Below are positions 1 through 5,741 of a stretch of DNA of 6,430 bases, piece by piece. Location of the stretch: positions 1 to 6,430 of the forward strand of contig DASRDE010000209.1 of the NCBI GenBank assembly GCA_035652755.1, in the 5' to 3' direction. Source of the stretch: DASRDE01 sp035652755. Lineage in GTDB: Bacteria; Vulcanimicrobiota; Vulcanimicrobiia; Vulcanimicrobiales; Vulcanimicrobiaceae. Under the pieces are notes generated by a model, which was given only the letters and a program-made list of their open reading frames with translations, did not search any database and was not told the DNA's origin. Numbering within the stretch: the stretch's first letter is position 1; the number at the start of each line of letters is the position of its first letter. Made by a program: the position numbers and the translations under genes.

Positions 1-90
1 GAACCCGAGGAAAGCCCTATCGCCCGCTATGCGCGCGAAGCCGGCTGGAACGAATCGTTCGTTCAATACGAGATGCTGCTGCAGTTGTAG
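1..90 (+). CDS. C-terminal end of an unrecognised protein (5' end outside the window)
   Basis: An open frame runs from the first base to a TAG stop at 88-90 and encodes 29 residues. The last ones read AREAGWNESFVQYEMLLQL. The peptide mixes acidic, aromatic and leucine residues, as at the helical end of a soluble protein, and has no membrane segment. Its codons are ordinary for this window. I do not recognise the family from so short a piece and assign no function. The stop lies two bases from the stop of the convergent lipoprotein gene, which supports this frame being real because gene ends elsewhere in the window are packed in the same way. No terminator hairpin fits between the two ends. 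Confidence 0.6.
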   Translation, partial: EPEESPIARYAREAGWNESFVQYEMLLQL

Positions 91-92
91 CG

Positions 93-1415
93 TTACGTCT
101 TGACTTTAAAGACCGTACCTATCCCATGGCCACCCCAGTACGTCGTCCCGTACACAGCCTGCCCGGACGGATCCAGGAGCAAGCCGCCTCGAGGAAACTG
201 ACCGTCGCTCGGAGATCCCGCAAAAGTGTGCAGCGTGGTGTAAACGAACCCTTTGGCGCCGGGCGTCAATTTGAAGACACCGCCGTTGCTGGTATTTAAA
301 TCCACGCCATTTTGAGCCGTCGTTCCGTACAGCGCTCCGTTTCGATCGATGACCAACTGCGCGTCGGGCCACCACAGACCGCTTCGCGAAAAACTGTGCA
401 GCAGATTGAAACGCCGCGTGACGGGATCGAACGAGAACACCGTGCCGCAGCCGCCGTCCACGCACGCGCTGCCGCCGCTCAAACCGCCTACGCCGTACAA
501 CGTTCCGTTGCGATCCTCGGCAAGGCCGTGGGGAAATGCGCCGTCGTTCGTGCCTTTGAAATTATAAAGGATCGTGTGCGTATATTCGTTCGCCGATGTG
601 GGAGTGAGCATGAAGATCGTGCCGCATCCCAAACCAAGGCACTCTCCTGCATTTCCGGTACCGCCTTGAGAGGTCGTTCCGTAGATGATGCCGGATTTTG
701 CTTCGACCACGAGCGGCGAGCTGGGATCGACACCCAAGAGCGGCTGAGTAAAATCATACAGAATCTGCTCGGCGTACGCGTCCCCCGACGGCGTAAACCG
801 GAAGATCATTCCCCACGTGGCGCTTCCGAAGCTCAGATCGGTTCCATAGAGCGATCCATCGCGACCGAGTGTGAGCGTGCCCCACGGATTCTGGTTACCC
901 GTAAATTGATACAGCGTCGTCTCCGTGAACGTCTGCCCATGCGGCTGGAGCCGGAAAAGCTCCGGCGGCGATACGTACGACGCGGTCAGACCGAACAGGT
1001 CTCCACTGGAGCTGCGTATCACCGACAAGGGCCGCGATCCGTCGCCGTGATTCTGAAAATTGTATACCGTCTGTTCGGCAAACCCGCCGGCTTGCGGCGT
1101 GAGTTCGAAGATTTCGCCGCAGCCGGGGTAGAGGTCGTTGCAAGAGCCGGTTCCGCCGTATAACGTTGCGCCGTACATTCGGCCGTCCTTACCGGCGGCC
1201 AGTGCCGCGACGGGCAAACCGCCGCGCCGCCAGCTCGGGAAATCGTAGATCAAGCGCTCCGGCGAGGCCGCGTTCGCCACGCTCGAGACGGCGATTCGAT
1301 CTCCGTCGGGCGCGGGTACGAACGAATTCACTTGCGGATGCCCGCAGGCTGCCACCGCTGCCGCCAGCACGAGGGACGCTAGCACGGAACGGGCGCGGTT
1401 CAACAACGCAGCCAT
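93..1415 (-). CDS. GloVer tandem-repeat lipoprotein, probable seven-bladed beta-propeller
   Basis: This is a 440-residue secreted protein. Residues 1-24 form a lipoprotein signal peptide: Asn-Arg-Ala-Arg near the start, a hydrophobic stretch, then a VAAC lipobox with the acylated cysteine at 24 followed by Gly. A linker of about 30 residues precedes seven degenerate repeats from residue 57 to the end. Each begins with an aromatic/Phe pair such as YDF, YNF or HTF, has a YGTT-like turn after a G-x-hydrophobic core, and ends in GT(V/I)F-x-LTP or a variant. These are the marks of the GloVer repeat family, whose molecular function is not established. A seven-bladed propeller anchored to a membrane is my inference. 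The frame stays open upstream to 1580, but that would bury the signal peptide behind 55 residues and run deep into the divergent gene. ATG 1415 places the signal peptide at the N-terminus and suits the promoter found there; ATG 1427 is the alternative. The only non-lipobox cysteines are three pairs. Confidence 0.87.
   Translation of the reverse strand: MAALLNRARSVLASLVLAAAVAACGHPQVNSFVPAPDGDRIAVSSVANAASPERLIYDFPSWRRGGLPVAALAAGKDGRMYGATLYGGTGSCNDLYPGCGEIFELTPQAGGFAEQTVYNFQNHGDGSRPLSVIRSSSGDLFGLTASYVSPPELFRLQPHGQTFTETTLYQFTGNQNPWGTLTLGRDGSLYGTDLSFGSATWGMIFRFTPSGDAYAEQILYDFTQPLLGVDPSSPLVVEAKSGIIYGTTSQGGTGNAGECLGLGCGTIFMLTPTSANEYTHTILYNFKGTNDGAFPHGLAEDRNGTLYGVGGLSGGSACVDGGCGTVFSFDPVTRRFNLLHSFSRSGLWWPDAQLVIDRNGALYGTTAQNGVDLNTSNGGVFKLTPGAKGFVYTTLHTFAGSPSDGQFPRGGLLLDPSGQAVYGTTYWGGHGIGTVFKVKT
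96..1247 (-). repeat. Seven GloVer-type protein repeats (about 45-64 residues each)
   Basis: Counting from ATG 1415, repeats begin at about residues 57, 118, 169, 220, 284, 340 and 396 and run to residue 440. The turn motif appears as YGAT, FGLT, YGTD, YGTT, YGVG, YGTT and YGTT in order. The segment just before each repeat is also alike: ERLI, EQTV, ETTL, EQIL, HTIL, FNLL and YTTL. The last repeat stops at its GTVFKVKT strand and lacks the following strand. ERLI just before repeat 1 could supply it, closing the ring as in many beta-propellers. Repeats 1, 4 and 5 carry a cysteine pair just before the final strand. The repeats are diverged at the DNA level, so this is an old protein repeat rather than a recent duplication. 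Confidence 0.8.
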
Positions 1416-1422
1416 CCGTTCC

Positions 1423-1451
1423 ACCATAGCACCTGCGGCGGCCCCTGTCAC
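1423..1451 (-). promoter_or_regulatory. Probable sigma70-type promoter of the GloVer lipoprotein gene (leaderless)
   Basis: On the minus strand GTGACA (1446-1451, five of six matches to TTGACA) is followed after exactly 17 bases by TATGGT (1423-1428, four of six matches to TATAAT). The expected start of transcription is about seven bases past the -10 element, at 1416 or 1415. That coincides with the A of the ATG at 1415, so the message would have no leader. In agreement, there is only weak purine content and no good Shine-Dalgarno sequence before this ATG. If ATG 1427 were the true start it would lie inside the -10 element. The -35 element ends five bases from the first possible start codon of the divergent gene. 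This is a match by eye, not a measured promoter. Confidence 0.5.
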
Positions 1452-1455
1452 GCCG

Positions 1456-2241
1456 GTGCATGAGGCAGCGAAACACGCACCGAACGGCGCGCGTGTGGGC
1501 AAATACTTTACGTCTTTTCTGCTCGCCGTTGCAGCATGCGCGGCCGCGTTCCAACCGCTGCGGGCGCGCGCGGCCGACAACCAACTCCAGGCAGGGTTGA
1601 CGCTCTTCGCCGCGGACGTGCATCACCGCGAAAAGTTCGGCGAGAATATCGCCACCGCGCTGATACCGGTGCCGACGATAGACCTTTCGTACCGGCACCG
1701 CCGCGCGCAGCTCTTCATCGAGATGATTCCACCGATCGGGCAGATCCCGCTTTCTACGAGCGGCTACGGCATTCGTGCGATTAGCGCGGAGTACGCGGAC
1801 GGTACGGCGCGCTATTACAGCGCGAACGGCCGATTCGGCATCGGAGCGGGCGAGATGCTCTGGAATCAGCGTACGAAGTACGAGGACTCGGCGACGGTCA
1901 CCGAATACGACGCGTCGCGAGGCGTGGGCGCGCGTTACGAGGCGCTTGCGTCGCTGCCGTCCGGAAACGGATCGTGGGACGCGACGATCAGGGCGACGCC
2001 GCGCGTAAATGCCGTACTCTCTTGGGTCTATACTCCCGCGACGCTGTCGCACGTTCCGGTCGACGAACAGGGCGCTCTCACCGACGTTGCCTTTGGGCGG
2101 AGCACGCATCACGAGAAAGGAGATTTTTACGCCGGCGTGCGGTGGGTGAATCTCACCGCGAAAACCAGCGGGGGAGGCTTTCTCGATGCCAACTGGCTCG
2201 CCGGCATCGAACTGCGCTACATGTGGAACGCGCTACGTTGA
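1456..2241 (+). CDS. Exported protein of unknown function, probable outer-membrane beta-barrel
   Basis: The frame encodes 261 residues from GTG 1456. The N-terminus is a signal peptide: GKYF, then the hydrophobic core FLLAVAACAAAF, then a likely signal-peptidase I site ARA|AD after residue 39. Mature residues 41-261 contain many alternating stretches typical of membrane beta-strands, such as TIDLSYRHRRAQLFIEM, AISAEYA, GDFYAGVRWVNLTA and the final AGIELRYMW four residues from the end. Short polar turns separate them, and there is no helical membrane segment. I estimate eight to ten strands. I do not recognise the family, so the barrel is inferred from pattern. GTG 1495 (residue 14) is an equally good start and would give a shorter, more classical signal peptide of 26 residues; neither GTG has a clear ribosome-binding site. 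VAAC at residues 25-28 resembles a lipobox, so a lipoprotein is an alternative. The gene is head to head with the GloVer gene, and its end overlaps the small gene on the other strand by 9 bp. Confidence 0.75.
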   Translation: MHEAAKHAPNGARVGKYFTSFLLAVAACAAAFQPLRARAADNQLQAGLTLFAADVHHREKFGENIATALIPVPTIDLSYRHRRAQLFIEMIPPIGQIPLSTSGYGIRAISAEYADGTARYYSANGRFGIGAGEMLWNQRTKYEDSATVTEYDASRGVGARYEALASLPSGNGSWDATIRATPRVNAVLSWVYTPATLSHVPVDEQGALTDVAFGRSTHHEKGDFYAGVRWVNLTAKTSGGGFLDANWLAGIELRYMWNALR

Positions 2242-2364
2242 GATCTTGCGCGTGTTCCACCGTTCGAGCGCGCGCACGTAGAGGGCGGCGCTTCGCTCCT
2301 GCAGCTTTTGTTCCATGAGCCTGGCTAACCGGATGCGCGCCGCGGCGGGAAACTTGCTTTTCAT
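2233..2364 (-). CDS. 43-residue basic helical protein, last gene of the efflux operon
   Basis: An ATG at 2364 opens 43 codons ending in TAG at 2233-2235. The ATG overlaps the TGA of the TolC-like gene as ATGA, a usual arrangement for translational coupling. A GGAGAAGGAG sequence lies 10 bases upstream, within the last codons of that gene. The peptide begins MKSKFPAAARIRLARLME. It has 11 Lys/Arg against 3 Glu, and Leu, Ile, Val, Tyr and Trp are spaced as in an amphipathic helix from about residue 7 to 40. It has no signal peptide or membrane-spanning stretch. By my count 34 of its 42 non-initiator sense codons end in G or C, as expected for a real gene here. I recognise no family. A small partner or regulator of the pump is possible but unsupported beyond position; a non-functional translated tail is the alternative. 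The last 9 bases overlap the convergent barrel gene. Confidence 0.6.
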   Translation of the reverse strand: MKSKFPAAARIRLARLMEQKLQERSAALYVRALERWNTRKIST

Positions 2365-4124
2365 GGTTTGAGCGCTCCTTCTCCAACAGTTGTTACATTA
2401 ACGCCGTTCGCTGTCAAGATCGTTCCGGTGGCCCGCTGCAGTTCCACGACGGCTTTATTGAGATCGGTCTGCGCCGCGAGCTCCAGCCCGCGGTTGTTGG
2501 CCAGCTCGATCTCGCGCTGCAGGACCAAGAACGTCGTCGACGCTCCCGCATGGAATCGGCGCACCTCGCTGGCCAAGACGAGCTCGGAGGTACGGCGGGC
2601 CGTGCCGGCAGCGACCAAGCGAGCTTGCGCGCTTTGATAGGCCTGCAGAGCGTTTCGAACGTCGAGCGTCACGCGCTGAATGGTCGCGACCTGCTGGATT
2701 AACGCGCTGCGCTCTTGTTCTTGCGCGGCTCCCAAATTCGCGCGGGCAGTCGTGTCGCCGATCGGAAACGAGACCAAGAAACCGGCCGTATACACCGGGA
2801 ACTTGTTCGAGAGCAGATTGCTGATCGATTGCCCCAAGCCGCCTTGCAGATAGCCCGGCGTGGGGACGTTGTTGTTGGGCAGCGGCGCGATGCGCTGCGA
2901 CGGCGGCACCAGTCCGTTGACCGCCGCGATCAGCTGATTGATCGCGGCAAACTGCTGAATGCTGCTGAGCAAAAACGGGCTCGACGCCGGATCGACCGCG
3001 GTTCCGGCAAAGCCGTTGCTCGTGTAGCCGAGCTGCAGGTCGAACTGCGGCTTGGTCTGGTCTTGCGCATAGGCAAGGTTCACGTCGGCGCTATTGCGCA
3101 GCGCCCGAATCTGCGCGATCTCGGGGCGGTTCTTCAACGCCTGCAGCACCAAATCGCTCAGCGAAGGTTGGGCCGGAAGCTGCAGCACGGGGGTGGTCGG
3201 CACGAGGTTCGCGTTCCAAATCGCGTCGTTCGGGTCGGCCAGGAGTTGCGACTTGAGCTGGTTCTGCAGCGCCGCGACGTTTTGCAGCGCGGCAAAGACG
3301 TTCTCTTGGAAAACTGCGATCTGGTTGTCGGTCTGCACGACGTCGATAGGCGCGCTGGCACCCTGACGGGCAAGGCGGACGTTGCTGTGCTGCTGCGTTA
3401 TCGTATCTTTGAGTGCCTGTTCCTGAATCGCGACGTTGCGCCAGGCCGCCACAAGGTCCCAATAGGTGTTCTCGACCTGCGCGATCGTACTCGAGACGGT
3501 TCCCAACGTTTGCGCGCTCACCGACTGCGCGTTGATCTGCGCCAGCTGCAGCTGCCGGCCCGTCTCGTTCACCGTGCGGTTCTTGCCCAGCGGCTGCGAG
3601 AACGAGACCGAGAAAATGGCCGGATACGTCGGATTGAACGTGTTGATCTGCGTGTTGTTGAACTGCTGACTGGCCGACGCGTTCACCGAGTATTGCTGGC
3701 CGCCCGGCAAGACGCCGGAGACGCCCGCTCCGACGGATGCGGTCTTTTGCACGATCGGTGAAAAATTCGGCCCTGCGAAGAACTCGTTGGTGGGCGGCTG
3801 CGTCGCGTACTGGTACTGCGGCTGAACCGAGAAACGCACGTCGTATGCGCCTCGGGCGGCCTGAATCTGATACTCGGCGATGCGGCGGTTCGCTTGCGCG
3901 ACGGCCAGATCGGGATTGCGCGAAAGCGCCATTCCCACCGCGTTTTCGAGCGTAATGCCGACGAACGGCGTTTGCGTGATACCGACGATCGAGGGCGGCG
4001 GCGGCGAAACCGCCGGTGCGGCGTAACCCGGCGCGACCGCGGGCACTGCGGGAAGCTGGGGCGACGGCGCCGGCGACGGTACCGCTGCCTGCGCGGCGAG
4101 GGCGATCGTTGCAAGAACGTTCAA
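2361..4124 (-). CDS. TolC-like outer-membrane efflux channel protein
   Basis: The product forms the outer-membrane exit duct of a tripartite pump. From TTG 4124 it has 587 residues. A short hydrophobic start (NVLATIALAAQA) looks like a signal peptide without a strong basic end, followed by a Pro/Ala-rich linker to about residue 47. Two outer-membrane efflux domains follow, at about 56-296 and 321-571. The first opens with ITLENAVGMALSRNPDLAVA, the usual TolC-family helix start, and contains ENTYWDLVAAWRNVAIQEQAL. The second has LKNRPEIAQIRALRN and a long coiled region ending in LQRATGTIL. TTG is chosen because AGGAG stands exactly 7 bases before it, overlapping the transporter's stop; an ATG at 4196 would add 24 Arg-rich residues that overlap the transporter gene. 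The protein is longer than typical family members, largely from the N-terminal linker and a roughly 70-residue loop in the second domain. Confidence 0.9.
   Translation of the reverse strand: MNVLATIALAAQAAVPSPAPSPQLPAVPAVAPGYAAPAVSPPPPSIVGITQTPFVGITLENAVGMALSRNPDLAVAQANRRIAEYQIQAARGAYDVRFSVQPQYQYATQPPTNEFFAGPNFSPIVQKTASVGAGVSGVLPGGQQYSVNASASQQFNNTQINTFNPTYPAIFSVSFSQPLGKNRTVNETGRQLQLAQINAQSVSAQTLGTVSSTIAQVENTYWDLVAAWRNVAIQEQALKDTITQQHSNVRLARQGASAPIDVVQTDNQIAVFQENVFAALQNVAALQNQLKSQLLADPNDAIWNANLVPTTPVLQLPAQPSLSDLVLQALKNRPEIAQIRALRNSADVNLAYAQDQTKPQFDLQLGYTSNGFAGTAVDPASSPFLLSSIQQFAAINQLIAAVNGLVPPSQRIAPLPNNNVPTPGYLQGGLGQSISNLLSNKFPVYTAGFLVSFPIGDTTARANLGAAQEQERSALIQQVATIQRVTLDVRNALQAYQSAQARLVAAGTARRTSELVLASEVRRFHAGASTTFLVLQREIELANNRGLELAAQTDLNKAVVELQRATGTILTANGVNVTTVGEGALKP
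2375..2384 (-). promoter_or_regulatory. Ribosome-binding site for the 43-codon gene
   Basis: The minus strand reads GGAGAAGGAG, containing two Shine-Dalgarno-like cores. The nearer one, AAGGAG, ends 10 bases before the ATG at 2364, slightly farther than usual. It lies inside the Gly-Glu-Gly-Ala codons near the end of the TolC-like gene, so its purine content could also be chance. Together with the ATGA overlap it decides the start of the small gene. Confidence 0.5.
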
Positions 4125-4131
4125 CCTGATA

Positions 4132-4137
4132 CTCCTA
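4132..4137 (-). promoter_or_regulatory. Ribosome-binding site of the TolC-like gene, overlapping the transporter stop
   Basis: The minus strand reads TAGGAG. Its TAG is the stop codon of the upstream transporter gene, and AGGAG is followed by a 7-base spacer and then TTG at 4124. This is the strongest Shine-Dalgarno sequence seen in the window and it fixes the unusual TTG start. Termination of the transporter would leave ribosomes positioned on this site, consistent with coupled translation. Confidence 0.75.
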
Positions 4138-5739
4138 TTCGACCGTAACGGGCGGATGCGGACGGGGGCGCCGCATGAGCAGCACCAGCGGCGCAAGCGC
4201 CAGGGTGATCAAGGCCGTCACGCGGGACGTGTCGGCGTAGGAAAGCACGTAAGCCTGCTGCGTGATGAGATCCGCCAGATTGCGAAGCGCCGCGAGCGCG
4301 TGCTCGCCGCCGCGAGCCTGCAGGTACTGGTGAACCGCCTGCGCGTGAAGCGTGACGTTGCCGCCGAGCGCATCTTGATGCTGCGTCACGCCGCGCACGA
4401 GCACCGTGACGAGCGCCGCAGTGGCGATGCTGCCGCCGACTTGACGAGCGAGATTGAAAAACGCGGACGCCGACGGAACGTCCTTGGCGGGAATGGAGCC
4501 CAGTACCGCAATCGAGAGCGGCACGAAGATTTGCGAGAGGCCGACGCCGCTCAAAATCAACGCGGCTCCGAACGTCCAGAACGACGAATCGGTCGTGGTC
4601 ACGGAAGCGAGCATCCAATTGGAGATACCCAACAGCAGGAACCCCACGAAGATCGTCCAGCGGGAATCGACCGATCCGCGCGTTGCCAGAATGGCGGCAA
4701 CGGGCGTGAGGAACGCGATCGCCAGTGCGCGCACCAGAATCGTTTCACCGGACATGGTCGCCGTGAAGCCCAGCGAGTTCTGGACGTATTGCGGCAGAAT
4801 GAAGACGGACCCGTACAGGCTCACGCCGAGCGCGGCGCCCAGAAGACTCCCGGCGCTGACTTCGCGATACCGAAGCACGTGGAGATCGACGACCGGAATT
4901 CGCGATCGCAGCGTCCAGACCACGAAGGCCGCCAGCGACGCGACGCACAGGACGCTGAGCATCCGGATGTTTCCGTCGGCAAACCAGTCGTACTGCTGTC
5001 CCTGGTCGAGCACGTACTGCAGCGCGCCCAAACCCGCAGCGAGCAGCCCGAGGCCCACCCAGTCCAGGCGGCGCGTGCGATCGGCCGGCGCGGGATTGCG
5101 GAGCACGAAGTACACCGCGATTGCGGCCAAGATGCCGATCGGGATGTTGATAAAGAACGCCCAGCGCCACGTCAGGTTATCGGTGATGATGCCGCCCAGC
5201 AGCGGGCCGAGCGCCGGCGCGACGATCACGCCCATCGAAAAAATCCCTTGCGCTTTGCCTTGCTCGGTCACGGGATACGTCTCGCGCAGAATCGCTTGCG
5301 ACGTCGAGATCAATCCGCCGCCGCCGGCGCCCTGGACGAGCCGCCAGAAGACGAGTTGGCCGAACGAAGCGGCAAAACCGCACATCACCGAGGCGAACGT
5401 GAAGATAAGAATCGACGCCAAGTAGTAGGCGCGCCGCCCGAAGCGGGCCTGCAGCCAGGGAGTGATCGGAATGACGATGACGTTGGCGATGATATAACCC
5501 GTCACCACCCATGCGCCCTGATCGACCGCGACGCCGAAATTGCCTTGAATGTTCGGCAGCGCGACGTTGACGATGGTCGTGTCGATAATCTCGAGCATCG
5601 TGGCCGTGATCACGGCCAAGGTCACGACCGCGCGGCGCCAGCCGAACTCGATGACGGGGGCGTACGCGGCCGGTTTGGGACGTGCGGCGGCTGGATGACC
5701 GTGAGCGGTCACCCGGCGCGCTTGATGGACGGCGGCCAC
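4135..5739 (-). CDS. emrB: EmrB-type DHA2 family MFS efflux transporter (14 transmembrane helices)
   Basis: This is an inner-membrane drug:H+ antiporter subunit of 534 residues, the normal size for the 14-helix DHA2 family. After a polar tail of about 35 residues, helix 1 carries the motif IDTTIVNVALPNI with Asp53. Motif A-like LQARFGRRAYY lies at about 96-106, motif B with Arg133 in FWRLVQGAGGGG, and the antiporter motif C as APALGPLLGG at about 174-183, followed by WRWAFFINIPIG. Later family marks are LPQYVQNSLGFTATMSG (315-331) and FFNLARQVGGSIATA (427-441). The GTG start at 5739 is two bases after the adaptor's stop; there is no strong ribosome-binding site, so coupling to the adaptor gene is likely. 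The TolC-like gene follows 10 bases downstream. The family typically exports hydrophobic toxic compounds; the actual substrate cannot be told from the sequence. The symbol reflects the family, not proven orthology. Confidence 0.93.
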   Translation of the reverse strand: MAAVHQARRVTAHGHPAAARPKPAAYAPVIEFGWRRAVVTLAVITATMLEIIDTTIVNVALPNIQGNFGVAVDQGAWVVTGYIIANVIVIPITPWLQARFGRRAYYLASILIFTFASVMCGFAASFGQLVFWRLVQGAGGGGLISTSQAILRETYPVTEQGKAQGIFSMGVIVAPALGPLLGGIITDNLTWRWAFFINIPIGILAAIAVYFVLRNPAPADRTRRLDWVGLGLLAAGLGALQYVLDQGQQYDWFADGNIRMLSVLCVASLAAFVVWTLRSRIPVVDLHVLRYREVSAGSLLGAALGVSLYGSVFILPQYVQNSLGFTATMSGETILVRALAIAFLTPVAAILATRGSVDSRWTIFVGFLLLGISNWMLASVTTTDSSFWTFGAALILSGVGLSQIFVPLSIAVLGSIPAKDVPSASAFFNLARQVGGSIATAALVTVLVRGVTQHQDALGGNVTLHAQAVHQYLQARGGEHALAALRNLADLITQQAYVLSYADTSRVTALITLALAPLVLLMRRPRPHPPVTVE

Positions 5740-5741
5740 GG

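Noticed and set aside
312..1163. A 283-codon plus-strand open frame opposite the GloVer gene
   Set aside because: It has no recognisable domain or signal, and the minus strand carries clear repeats here.
1416..1580. Upstream extension of the GloVer gene to a start at 1580
   Set aside because: It would put 55 residues before a good lipoprotein signal peptide and overlap the signal-peptide codons of the divergent gene.
1189..2112. A 307-codon minus-strand open frame opposite the barrel gene
   Set aside because: Extremely Arg-rich and without domain features; the plus-strand frame has a signal peptide and strand pattern.
2242..2360. Possible rho-independent terminator between the convergent genes
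   Set aside because: I saw no GC-rich hairpin followed by a run of T on either strand.
2153..2386. A 77-codon minus-strand frame covering the same place as the 43-codon gene
   Set aside because: It lies in another frame, overlaps the barrel gene by nearly 90 bases, and lacks the ATGA junction. The 43-codon frame is the better call.
2715..3761. A 348-codon plus-strand open frame opposite the TolC-like gene
   Set aside because: The product is Arg/Leu/Val-rich with no domain pattern. It is a shadow of the channel gene.
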